Shown here: positions 49,961-57,860 of the stretch, piece by piece
How the letters are laid out: each line of letters opens with the position of its first letter
How positions within the stretch are numbered: the first letter of the stretch is position 1
Assembly (NCBI RefSeq): GCF_000338295.1
Contig: NZ_ANMO01000067.1
Span: 58,916 to 122,915 of the forward strand
Direction of reading: 5' to 3'
DNA length: 64,000 nt
DNA from: Rhodopirellula europaea 6C
Lineage (GTDB): Bacteria; Planctomycetota; Planctomycetia; Pirellulales; Pirellulaceae
Program-made: the position numbers and the translations under genes
The notes under the pieces: model-generated
Seen by the model: only the letters and a program-made list of their open reading frames with translations
Told to the model about the DNA's origin: nothing
Database searches by the model: none

Positions 49961-50016
49961 GGCGGAGCGGCGCAAGTCGCCCGGTGCGTCACCGGAGGGC
50001 TCGCGCCTTTCCGCTA
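49961..50016 (-). repeat. REP-like palindromic repeat family B, copy 3
   Basis: It matches the reverse complement of copy 1 (GCGGAGCGGCGCAAG, CGCCCGGTG, ACCGGAGGGCTCGCGCC, TTCCGCTA). It lies about 70 bases downstream of the sufB stop codon and about 155 bases before the sufD start, inside the suf gene cluster. Confidence 0.75.
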
Positions 50017-50085
50017 TCAATGCGCCGTTTTCAAGTGCGACCAAGTAGAGTCGCGAGCGGCGAGTGTTTGCAGGTCGGGGATGAA

Positions 50086-51492
50086 TTAGCCGACGCTGCC
50101 TTCCATTTGCAGTTGGATCAATCGGTTCATTTCGACGGCGTATTCCATCGGCAACTCTTTGACGAGCGGTTCGATGAAACCGTTGACGATCATCGTGCTG
50201 GCTTCTGATTCGGTCAGACCACGGCTGAGCAGATAGAACATTTGCTCTTCGCCGATTCGCGAAACGCTGGCTTCGTGACCGATCTGGACGTCTTGTTCCG
50301 CGATCTCGATGTAGGGGTACGTGTCGCTGCGGCTTTCGGGGTCCAGGATCAACGCATCACAGACAACATTGTTCTTGCTGTTGTGAGCCCCCGGTTCAAC
50401 GCGAACCAAACCACGGTAGCTGCTGCGACCGCCGTTTTTGCTGATCGACTTGCTGATGATTTGGCCCGTTGTGTTCGGAGCCGCGTGCACCAGCTTCGCA
50501 CCAGCATCTTGGTGTTGACCAGCGGACGAGAACGCGATCGAAAGGATCTCGCCACGAGCACCGGGTTCCATCATGTGAACGGCGGGGTACTTCATCGTCA
50601 GCTTGCTGCCGAGGTTCCCGTCGACCCACTCCATCGTCGCATCCTGATAGGCGTAGGCACGCTTTGTCACCAGGTTGTAGATGTTGTTGGCCCAGTTTTG
50701 GATCGTCGTGTAACGACAACGAGCGTCCTTCTTGACGATCACTTCCACGACCGCACTGTGCAGCGATTCGGTTGTGTACATCGGAGCGGTGCAGCCCTCG
50801 ACGTAGTGAATGCTGGCACCTTCGTCGACGATAATCAACGTTCGTTCGAACTGGCCCATGCTCTCCGCGTTGATACGGAAGTACGCCTGCAATGGGAATT
50901 CGATCTGCACGCCGGGTGGCACATAGATGAACGAACCGCCGGACCAAACCGCGCTGTTGAGAGCCGCGAATTTATTGTCAGTCGGCGGGATGACTTTGCC
51001 GAAGTACTCACGTAGCAATTCAGGGTGTTCGCGAACCGCGGTGTCGGTGTCGGTGAACAACACGCCTTGCTTGGCGAGGTCTTCCTGCAGCGATCCGTAG
51101 ACCACTTCGCTTTCGAATTGAGCCTTCACGCCGGCCAAGAATTTCTTCTCGGCTTCGGGAATGCCCAGCTTGTCGAACGTGTCTTTGATTTCTTGAGGAA
51201 CATCGTCCCAAGACTTCTCGGACTGGCCGGTTGGTTTGAGGTAGTAGTAGATGTCTTGGAAATCCAAATCCAGCGCGCCACCCCATTTGGGCATCGGTCG
51301 CGATTCAAACTCGGCCAGTGACTTCAAGCGGAATTCCCGCATCCAGTCTGGCTCGTTCTTGATGTCTGAAATTTGATTGACGACCTCCGCAGTCAGGCCC
51401 TTTTGGGCTTTGAAGACACCGGTGGTTTCGGTGCGGAAGTTGTACTTATTGATTTCGCCGATTTGGTCGTTTTCAGTGACGTCGGTCGCCAT
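50086..51492 (-). CDS. sufB: Fe-S cluster assembly protein SufB
   Basis: 468 residues, the usual length. Diagnostic sequences include [79 protein letters not shown] and [20 protein letters not shown], with [20 protein letters not shown] near the end. The conserved Cys in VEGCTAP and the following scaffold residues are present. SufB is the scaffold on which new clusters form with SufC and SufD. It follows sufC by 58 bases. Confidence 0.97.
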   Translation of the reverse strand: MATDVTENDQIGEINKYNFRTETTGVFKAQKGLTAEVVNQISDIKNEPDWMREFRLKSLAEFESRPMPKWGGALDLDFQDIYYYLKPTGQSEKSWDDVPQEIKDTFDKLGIPEAEKKFLAGVKAQFESEVVYGSLQEDLAKQGVLFTDTDTAVREHPELLREYFGKVIPPTDNKFAALNSAVWSGGSFIYVPPGVQIEFPLQAYFRINAESMGQFERTLIIVDEGASIHYVEGCTAPMYTTESLHSAVVEVIVKKDARCRYTTIQNWANNIYNLVTKRAYAYQDATMEWVDGNLGSKLTMKYPAVHMMEPGARGEILSIAFSSAGQHQDAGAKLVHAAPNTTGQIISKSISKNGGRSSYRGLVRVEPGAHNSKNNVVCDALILDPESRSDTYPYIEIAEQDVQIGHEASVSRIGEEQMFYLLSRGLTESEASTMIVNGFIEPLVKELPMEYAVEMNRLIQLQMEGSVG

Positions 51493-51550
51493 AGGTAAAG
51501 CTCAGTAGGCGTGGTGTGGAGTCTGTTTCGGTAGGAATCGTCGCTGTCGA

Positions 51551-52366
51551 TCAGACGGCGGTTTCTTCAGCCAACATTTCTTGGTTAGCAGCTTCGGCCT
51601 CGGGGTACGACTTGCGGATTCGGTCATAACCATGCTCGTGCAATTCCACGGCCAATTCTTTGCCGCCGGTTTCAACCAAACGGCCACCGAGCATCACGTG
51701 TGTGAACTCGGGCGGGTTGTGCACCAACAATTTGTCGTGGTGCGTGATGATCAACAGACCCATTTTTTCGCGGCCGATGTCAGCGATCGATTCGCTGGCC
51801 AAACGCACAGCGTCGGCGTCCAACCCAGAGTCGGTCTCATCGAGAACCGCGAATTTAGGTTGCAGCATGGCGAGTTGAAGGATCTCAGCTCGCTTCATTT
51901 CACCGCCGGAGAAACCGTCGTTGACGTAGCGGCGTGCGAACTCAACATCCATACGCAGGTGAGCCATCTTCTCTTTCAGTTCCTTGCGGAATTCCCGCAT
52001 CGGAATCAGCTCTTCGCCTTCTTTGCGATCCGGGTTGCGAACGTTGGTCGTTGCGTGACGAAGGAAGTCGGCCATCTTCACGCCGGGAATTGCCATCGGA
52101 CGTTGGAACGCCATGAAGATTCCGGTGCGAGCACGTTCATCGGGTGCCATCGCAAGGACGTCTTCGCCGTCCAACGTGATGCTGCCTTCGGTGACCGTAT
52201 AGCCGGGGTGACCCATGATCGCCAAACCGAGCGTGCTTTTGCCGCTTCCGTTGGGTCCCATCAGGGCGTGTGTTTCGCCGTGTTTGATCGTCAGGTTGAC
52301 CCCACGCAGAATCGGTTTGTCGCCGACGGAAACGTGCAGATTTTCGATTTTCAGGATGTGATTCAT
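51551..52366 (-). CDS. sufC: Fe-S cluster assembly ATPase SufC
   Basis: 271 residues from the ATG at 52366 (MNHILKIENLHVSVGDKPIL); the longer frame adds six residues with no support. ABC ATPase motifs are complete: Walker A GPNGSGKST, signature FSGGEMKRAEILQLAML, Walker B FAVLDETDSGLDADA, and the switch His in LLIITHHDKLL. SufC supplies the ATPase for the SufBC2D scaffold. It lies 63 bases after sufR and 58 before sufB. The C-terminus is about 15 residues longer than usual (EAEAANQEMLAEETAV). Confidence 0.97.
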   Translation of the reverse strand: MNHILKIENLHVSVGDKPILRGVNLTIKHGETHALMGPNGSGKSTLGLAIMGHPGYTVTEGSITLDGEDVLAMAPDERARTGIFMAFQRPMAIPGVKMADFLRHATTNVRNPDRKEGEELIPMREFRKELKEKMAHLRMDVEFARRYVNDGFSGGEMKRAEILQLAMLQPKFAVLDETDSGLDADAVRLASESIADIGREKMGLLIITHHDKLLVHNPPEFTHVMLGGRLVETGGKELAVELHEHGYDRIRKSYPEAEAANQEMLAEETAV

Positions 52367-52429
52367 GGCAAGACAAGCCTTCAAGAGATAACAGTTGGTC
52401 GTATAGCGAAATCGGTGAGTCTGGTTCTC

Positions 52430-53275
52430 TCAGCCCGATTCGGAATTGGAGGGTGAATTGGGTTCGTTGTCGGATTTGGTTGAAAACTGGCAACACGAGT
52501 CGCCGTCCATCCGGCAGCTGCTCAGATGGACGTCTTCGCCCAAGGCTTCAGACAACATTTGTTCTTCGAGTCGGCACATCGACCGGTCGCCCGCCGCGGC
52601 GGTCAAACTTGGATAAGGACATGCCTCGATGTCCAAAACCGGCAGGACACCGTCTTGTTGAGAAGCCGGCTCGATCAGCGAGGCCGAAATCTCCTTCGTT
52701 TGCAGCATTGCCGTCAATCGCTGCATCCGTTCTTGGAACGAATCTTGGTCCGCACCAATCTGCTGACACGAACACGGCGGCTTCTTTTCGTCGTGAACCG
52801 CAACGCCATCAGCATCGCCTCGCAACGCCGCGGCAAATTGACGCCCCAGTCGAGACGCGATCGCGGTAATCAATTGTTCGCGAACATCACCGTCAGCCAT
52901 CGCGACGATCTCCGCCCACATGGCCTCAGCCAATTCGGTCGCGTCCGCACCCGCGCGGCGATACCCCGCGGGCGTCAAAACGTAGTGGTAAGTCGGCCGA
53001 CCACGACCAGCGACGACTTTCTCTCGAGCGATCAACCCAACCTCGAGCAACCGTTCGACACGCTGCCGAACCGCCGTCGCGGTCACGCCCAATTGTTCCG
53101 TCAAATCACCAATCGACTTCGGCTTTCCACTGCGAAGACAAAGCAACAACTCGCGATCCACGCTCCGAACCGCTGCTGCAATCACCGCCGGTTGCGATCG
53201 CGAAGTAACCACCGAAATGGGGCCTTCGGTCGACGTGTTGGTGGTCGATTCAGAAGTGGAAGGAGATGTTGCCAT
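52430..53275 (-). CDS. sufR: SufR-type Fe-S-sensing transcriptional repressor
   Basis: 281 residues, preceded by GGAGG. An N-terminal winged helix (about residues 38-110) includes SIGDLTEQLGVTATAVRQRV and GRGRPTYHYVLTPAGYR. The C-terminal part carries Cys219, Cys234, Cys254 and Cys261/262 in ACPYPSLTAAAGDRSMC, LSSCRMDGDSCC, the expected site of an Fe-S cluster as in SufR; the spacing differs from cyanobacterial SufR. It starts the sufR-C-B-D cluster and most probably represses it when clusters are plentiful, acting on the palindrome 25 bases upstream. Confidence 0.87.
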   Translation of the reverse strand: MATSPSTSESTTNTSTEGPISVVTSRSQPAVIAAAVRSVDRELLLCLRSGKPKSIGDLTEQLGVTATAVRQRVERLLEVGLIAREKVVAGRGRPTYHYVLTPAGYRRAGADATELAEAMWAEIVAMADGDVREQLITAIASRLGRQFAAALRGDADGVAVHDEKKPPCSCQQIGADQDSFQERMQRLTAMLQTKEISASLIEPASQQDGVLPVLDIEACPYPSLTAAAGDRSMCRLEEQMLSEALGEDVHLSSCRMDGDSCCQFSTKSDNEPNSPSNSESG

Positions 53276-53299
53276 ACCTCCAGTATTCCAATCCTTTGA

Positions 53300-53325
53300 T
53301 TTTTGACAACCGTTCTTGTCAAAAA
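53300..53325. promoter_or_regulatory. Palindromic operator, probable SufR site
   Basis: TTTTTGACAA and TTGTCAAAAA form a perfect 10-bp inverted repeat separated by six bases. It lies 24 bases upstream of the sufR start codon, within the sufR/glucose dehydrogenase divergent region. The ACAA-N6-TTGT core has the same geometry as the CAAC-N6-GTTG sites described for cyanobacterial SufR. Each arm on the minus strand also contains a TTGACA/TTGTCA hexamer, so repressor binding would overlap the -35 region. Confidence 0.8.
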
Positions 53326-53469
53326 TACATAGAGAACCCCCTCACGGGAAATTCGCCGTCTCGCTAGGATCTGGGCGGTTTGTGGGCAATTCTGTCTTCC
53401 GAACCGATTGGTGGGGCCGAAAGCGGCCTCCAATTTTTCTTCGACACCCCCAGATGAGTGGATTTTTTG

Positions 53470-54573
53470 ATGAAAGCCGTCGCGGTCAAGCCGGGAACTC
53501 CCAACAGTGTTCACATGCAAGAGATCGCTCGTCCGTCGGTTGACCAAGTCGCCGACGGCCTGGGTGTGCTGGTCAAAGTCTTGAAGGTTGGCGTCGACGC
53601 GACCGACCGCGAAATCAACGACGCATTGTATGGCAACGCTCCTGACGGAGACGATTATTTGGTCATCGGCCACGAATGCTTTGGCATCGTCGAAGCCGTC
53701 GGAGAGAACGTCAAACGAGTCAAACCCGGCGACTACGTGACCGCCACCGTCCGCCGTCCTGGTAGCTCGATCTATGACTTGATCGGCACCAACGACATGA
53801 CCAGCGAAGAAACCTACTACGAACGCGGCATCAACCTGCGTCACGGTTTCTTGACCGAGTACTTCGTCGACGAAGAAGAATACATCGTTCGCGTGCCACA
53901 AGGTTTGCAACACCTGCACGTGTTGCAAGAACCAATGAGCTGCGCGGCCAAAGCGGTTCACCAAGCCTACCAAGCTCAACGCCGGATGAAGGTTTGGAAT
54001 CCTAAGGTTGCTTACGTCTTGGGTGCCGGACAAATCGGTTTGTTGACCACGTTGGTGTTGAAGCTTCGCGGACTCGAGGTCTTCACGCTCGCACGCGGTG
54101 AAGCTCCCAACCTGAAAGCTGAAATCGTTGAAGGAATGGAATCGACCTACGTCAGCACCTCGCAAACTTCGATGACGGAATTGGTCGCCAAGACCGGTCG
54201 CCCTGATTTGATTGTCGATGCAACCGGCTTCAGCCCGCTGGCATTCGAAGCGATGGAACACATCGGTCACAACGGCGTCGTGGTTTGGACCGGCATCACC
54301 GGTGGCGAACGCAAGACCGAAGTTCCTTCGGACAAGATCAACTTGGAATGGGTGCTCGGCAACAAGCTCTTGCTCGGCAGCGTCAACGCCAACCGCGGCC
54401 ACTTCGAGATGGGAATCCGTGACCTCGCACTCGGTGACATGATGTTCCCCGGTGTGCTGGAAAAAATCCTGACCAACCCGGTTGATGGCCTCGACAACTA
54501 CAAAGAGATGATGCGTTTGTTGGTCGAAGACAAAGATGCCTTGAAGGTGTTCGTCAATGTCGCAACCGCGTGA
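53470..54573 (+). CDS. Glucose 1-dehydrogenase, zinc-type medium-chain family
   Basis: 367 residues from the ATG at 53470; a GTG at 53458 in frame is less likely. The sequence follows the halophilic/archaeal-type glucose dehydrogenase pattern: the zinc ligands are Asp43 ([10 protein letters not shown]), His68 and Glu69 (IGHECFG), with Glu154 (LQEPMSCA). The four-Cys structural zinc lobe of alcohol dehydrogenases is absent. The cofactor motif is [15 protein letters not shown]. It would oxidise glucose to gluconolactone. The start of the next gene lies 17 bases inside its end, so both belong to one operon. Confidence 0.87.
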   Translation: MKAVAVKPGTPNSVHMQEIARPSVDQVADGLGVLVKVLKVGVDATDREINDALYGNAPDGDDYLVIGHECFGIVEAVGENVKRVKPGDYVTATVRRPGSSIYDLIGTNDMTSEETYYERGINLRHGFLTEYFVDEEEYIVRVPQGLQHLHVLQEPMSCAAKAVHQAYQAQRRMKVWNPKVAYVLGAGQIGLLTTLVLKLRGLEVFTLARGEAPNLKAEIVEGMESTYVSTSQTSMTELVAKTGRPDLIVDATGFSPLAFEAMEHIGHNGVVVWTGITGGERKTEVPSDKINLEWVLGNKLLLGSVNANRGHFEMGIRDLALGDMMFPGVLEKILTNPVDGLDNYKEMMRLLVEDKDALKVFVNVATA

Positions 54574-55636
54574 ACGATTGCCGCTCAGTGAGATCGACTC
54601 GGTTCGCCGAGTCGTCTTGTGCTACCCCGCCCTGCCGCGACACATCGAACAACTCGAAACAACGCTCGCGGAATTGAAAGCGGACCCGAACTGCCAACTC
54701 AACCACAACGTCGAAGTCGTGGATGCGGGTCAGGAACGCATCGACGAATTGCTTCCCACGGCAGACATTTTCATCGGGCACGCGAAGGTTCCCGTCGACT
54801 GGGATCGCGTCTTGGCGGCCGGACGTTTGGGTTGGATCCAATCCAGCGCCGCTGGGCTGGATCACTGCCTCGTTCCCGGCGTGATCGCGAATCCGGACAT
54901 CATGGTCAGCAGTGCCTCGGGACTGTTTGCACCTCAAGTCGCCGAGCAAACATTCGCGTTATTGTTCGGCGTTTTGCGACGCATTGGGCTGTTTGAACGA
55001 GCCCGTCCCAGACGTGAATTCGTTCGTCTTCCCACCGACGATCTCCGCGGAAAGACCGTCGGCATTGTCGGTCTGGGCGGCAACGGGCGAGCCATCGCGG
55101 CCAAGCTGGCACCATGGGATGTTCGTCTCATCGCGACGGATTTTTATCCGGAAGACTGCCCGCCTGAAGTCGAATCGCTTTGGCCAGCCGATCGCGTCAA
55201 CGATCTGTTCGCGGCCAGCGACATTGTGATCCTGACGCTGCCGTTGAACTCATCGACTCGCAAGTGGATCGGCCCCGAACAGATCGCCGCGATGAAACCG
55301 GGCGGCTACTTGATCAACGTCGCTCGCGGACAGGTGCTCGACGAAGAAGCCTTGGTCGATGCTTTGCAAAGCGGTCACTTGGCGGGCGCCGGCGTCGATG
55401 TGACGTACACCGAACCGTTGCCCGAAGACAGCCCGCTGTGGGACGATCCCAATGTGTTGATCACACCGCACGTCGGCGCACAATCCGCTCGCCGAGTCGA
55501 TGACTCAAACGATTTGGCGTGCGTCAATCTTCGACGTTACTTCCACGGTGAAACGATCATCAACCGAGTCGACAAGACACTCGGATTCCCTCACCCGAAC
55601 GATTCGCACGCAGCCTGGGTTCAATCAAGATCATGA
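54557..55636 (+). CDS. D-2-hydroxyacid dehydrogenase family protein
   Basis: 359 residues. The NAD-binding motif is [17 protein letters not shown] and the catalytic Arg, Glu and His are in [33 protein letters not shown] and [15 protein letters not shown]. The N-terminal substrate domain has [18 protein letters not shown]. Possible substrates are glyoxylate, hydroxypyruvate or glycerate-type acids. Co-transcription with glucose dehydrogenase suggests a sugar-acid pathway, but this is inference. It overlaps the preceding gene by 17 bases and the next by 4 (ATGA). Confidence 0.92.
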   Translation: MSQPRERLPLSEIDSVRRVVLCYPALPRHIEQLETTLAELKADPNCQLNHNVEVVDAGQERIDELLPTADIFIGHAKVPVDWDRVLAAGRLGWIQSSAAGLDHCLVPGVIANPDIMVSSASGLFAPQVAEQTFALLFGVLRRIGLFERARPRREFVRLPTDDLRGKTVGIVGLGGNGRAIAAKLAPWDVRLIATDFYPEDCPPEVESLWPADRVNDLFAASDIVILTLPLNSSTRKWIGPEQIAAMKPGGYLINVARGQVLDEEALVDALQSGHLAGAGVDVTYTEPLPEDSPLWDDPNVLITPHVGAQSARRVDDSNDLACVNLRRYFHGETIINRVDKTLGFPHPNDSHAAWVQSRS

Positions 55637-55866
55637 GCAGTTGGCGAGAGACTCTTCCTGGCGATGCGATCCTGTTCCAAGGCGACCACGCGGAGGGTCC
55701 CTTGCTGATGCCGCCGACGCATCAGGAATCGTTTGTTGAAGAATTCAATCGCACCTATCGGTCCATCAATCTGTCGATCACGGTTCGAAAACCGGACCCG
55801 AACGATGACTCAACCGATGCGAAGTCGACCTTGCAAATCCAGCAGGCTCAATCGAGCCAGCAATGA
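55633..55866 (+). CDS. Small hypothetical protein, third gene of the dehydrogenase operon
   Basis: 77 residues ([39 protein letters not shown]). The start overlaps the stop of the hydroxyacid dehydrogenase by four bases, strong support for translation. The C-terminal 25 residues are Asp/Ser/Gln-rich and probably disordered. No motif or membrane helix is visible and I do not recognise the family. It may be an accessory subunit. Confidence 0.6.
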   Translation: MSSWRETLPGDAILFQGDHAEGPLLMPPTHQESFVEEFNRTYRSINLSITVRKPDPNDDSTDAKSTLQIQQAQSSQQ

Positions 55867-55895
55867 TCAGACGGGAGCAGCCATTCGACTTCCCA

Positions 55896-55918
55896 GTAGC
55901 CGGGTTCGCCAGAATTCG
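55896..55918 (+). repeat. Intergenic repeat family D, copy 2
   Basis: GTAGCCGGGTTCGCCAGAAT plus three more bases, 29 bases after the stop of the small gene. Nearly the reverse complement of 34948-34969, which also follows a stop codon. Confidence 0.55.
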
Positions 55919-55924
55919 ATTGTG

Positions 55925-56596
55925 TCACGGCGAGAGTCGCTGCATCACCCATTCGCTTGAGTCGGCGTTGTCACGTTTGTAAACCAAACGATCATGCAAC
56001 CGGCTCGGTCGTCCTTGCCAAAACTCAAAGCTCATCGGCGTCACCGCATAGCCGCCCCAGTTCTCAGGCAATGGGATCTGGGTGCCTTCGGGATAGCGAG
56101 CTTTCAATTGTTCCAGCGATGACTCCATCGCTTCGCGGGAGTCGATGACCGAAGACTGCTGACTGACGTGAGCTCCCAGTTGGCTGTCACGAGGTCGCGA
56201 ATGAAAGTACGTTTCCGACATTTCACGCGAGACCTTGTCCACCGTTCCCTGGATGCGGACTTGGCGTTGGCAATGCGGCCAAAACAAGCACAGCGAAACC
56301 CGCGGGTTGGCTCGCATCTGCGATCCTTTGGTCGAATCGTAGTTCGTATAGAAGAGGAACTTTTTCTCTTCGACTCCCTTCAAAAGAACGATTCGGCTGG
56401 TGATATCGCCGCTGGGACCGCTCGTCGACAACGTCATCGCATTGGGTTCAAACCAGTTGGGAACGTCCTCCAAGGCTTCTTCGAACCAGGATTGGAACTG
56501 AACCAAAGGGTCAGATTTCGCGTCGTTTTCATGGAGTCCTCCCAAGGAGTAGTTCTTTCGCATTTGACCCATGGCGGGTGGGATAAAATCGCTCAT
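55925..56596 (-). CDS. pdxH: Pyridoxamine 5'-phosphate oxidase
   Basis: 223 residues. FMN-binding sequences include AMTLSTSGPSGDITSRIVLL, FLFYTNYDSTKGSQMRANP and CLFWPHCQRQVRIQGTV, with YFHSRPRDSQLGAHVSQQS and the C-terminal FWQGRPSRLHDRLVYKR. It oxidises pyridoxine or pyridoxamine 5'-phosphate to pyridoxal 5'-phosphate in vitamin B6 synthesis. Single gene, convergent with the dehydrogenase operon and divergent from the yqgE-like gene. Confidence 0.96.
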   Translation of the reverse strand: MSDFIPPAMGQMRKNYSLGGLHENDAKSDPLVQFQSWFEEALEDVPNWFEPNAMTLSTSGPSGDITSRIVLLKGVEEKKFLFYTNYDSTKGSQMRANPRVSLCLFWPHCQRQVRIQGTVDKVSREMSETYFHSRPRDSQLGAHVSQQSSVIDSREAMESSLEQLKARYPEGTQIPLPENWGGYAVTPMSFEFWQGRPSRLHDRLVYKRDNADSSEWVMQRLSP

Positions 56597-56746
56597 AGCT
56601 GTTTGAGACCGGAAATCAGGGGCTTTTAGAGAACTCGGGAGGCCGCGAAATCGCGTTTGGCGCGCCGCTTGCCTATCTACTCAGCAGTCTTCACGGGTGA
56701 CTGTCTTTTTGGCAACCACCCTCGTCTCCGTCCATTTGGAAATCAC

Positions 56747-57472
56747 ATGCAAAACGTTCAAGCGGGTAATTTGCTGGTCAGCTCGACATTGGTCGATGGC
56801 ACGGTGCTGAACCAAGCGGTTTGCCTGATGGTCCACGAAGACTCCGAACACGCCATTGGATTGATGCTCAACCGCCCCATGCAAGCCATGGCGGGTGCGA
56901 TCACCATCCAAGGGAATCCGCAAGAAACGCCGAAAATCCCTCGCTGGAACGCGGAAGATTTGGACGAGACATCCGAAGCCGATGGCACCATCGATCAATC
57001 ATCCGATTCGACAGATTCCCCAGTTTCGGGCGTTCCATCGGTCGTGATTTCAGGCGATCAGAAGGACCAATTGGCCCAGCAACTTCTCTCAGGAAAGCTT
57101 GCAAACGGTTCCTCACTGCACTTTGGTGGACCACTGTCGGGACCAATTGTGGCCGTTCATTCGAACCGCGAATTGGCGGAAGCCGAAACCGGCGAAGGCA
57201 TCTTTGTCGCCGCTCAACGCGAAAATTTGGAAGCGTTGATGAAGTCCAGCGACCTTCCCTACCGGTTGATCATCGGCCATTTGGGTTGGACCGCCGAACA
57301 GCTTGAAAATGAGATTGAAGAGGGGATTTGGCACCGAATTCCAGCCACTTCCGATCTGTTAAAGTCAGATGACGCGATGATGTGGCCCCGTATGATCCGT
57401 CGTGCGACGGCAAATTCAGTCGCTCGTTGGCTGGATACGACTGACGTTCCTGGATCGGCCGAGTTAAACTGA
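56747..57472 (+). CDS. YqgE/AlgH family protein
   Basis: 241 residues from the ATG at 56747 (MQNVQAGNLLVSSTLVDG); the longer frame is a non-coding leader. The UPF0301/DUF179 pattern is clear: LNQAVCLMVHEDSEHAIGLM, LNRPM, LHFGGPLSGPIVAVHSN and RLIIGHLGWTAEQLENEIEE. An acidic insert of about 40 residues (about 62-100, DLDETSEADGTIDQSSDSTD) is not typical of the family. Function unknown; AlgH affects alginate regulation in Pseudomonas only indirectly. The next gene starts four bases after its stop. Confidence 0.9.
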   Translation: MQNVQAGNLLVSSTLVDGTVLNQAVCLMVHEDSEHAIGLMLNRPMQAMAGAITIQGNPQETPKIPRWNAEDLDETSEADGTIDQSSDSTDSPVSGVPSVVISGDQKDQLAQQLLSGKLANGSSLHFGGPLSGPIVAVHSNRELAEAETGEGIFVAAQRENLEALMKSSDLPYRLIIGHLGWTAEQLENEIEEGIWHRIPATSDLLKSDDAMMWPRMIRRATANSVARWLDTTDVPGSAELN

Positions 57473-57476
57473 CCGT

Positions 57477-57860
57477 ATGAACCGACCTCGAACAGACCAT
57501 TCCGACGATACAGAAAAGCCGTTTCGCATCCAGAAACGACGCTTGGGCCGCATCAAAGTCATCAAGCCCGAAGGCGAATACGGCTTCATCGACTCGGACG
57601 ATTTCCGCGAAGACGTCTTCTTCCACTTCAAAGCGTGGGAAGCCTACAACGGCGAAACCTTCGACATCGATTCCTATGTCGAATTCGAATTGGACGATGA
57701 CCAATTCGATGAAAAGAAACGTCTGCGTGCAAAAGTGTTCCGTCCCACCGACCGTCCCGATGGCAAAAAGCTATCGGCCCGCGACGCGACCTTTGATCTG
57801 GTTTACCACCATCCCAAAGCCCGACGTCGACGCCCAAGTTGGCGCGACAACCAGTCCTGA
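57477..57860 (+). CDS. Cold-shock-domain-like small protein
   Basis: 127 residues. After a short charged N-terminus comes GRIKVIKPEGEYGFIDSDDF, then REDVFFHFKAWEAYNGETFD and VEFELDD, which follow the OB-fold layout of bacterial cold-shock proteins. The aromatic RNA-binding residues are FGFI-like and VFFHF. The C-terminus is basic (KARRRRPSWRD), suggesting nucleic-acid binding. Four bases after the yqgE-like gene, so probably co-transcribed. Its stop codon abuts the convergent DUF1592 stop codon (TGATCA). Confidence 0.78.
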   Translation: MNRPRTDHSDDTEKPFRIQKRRLGRIKVIKPEGEYGFIDSDDFREDVFFHFKAWEAYNGETFDIDSYVEFELDDDQFDEKKRLRAKVFRPTDRPDGKKLSARDATFDLVYHHPKARRRRPSWRDNQS

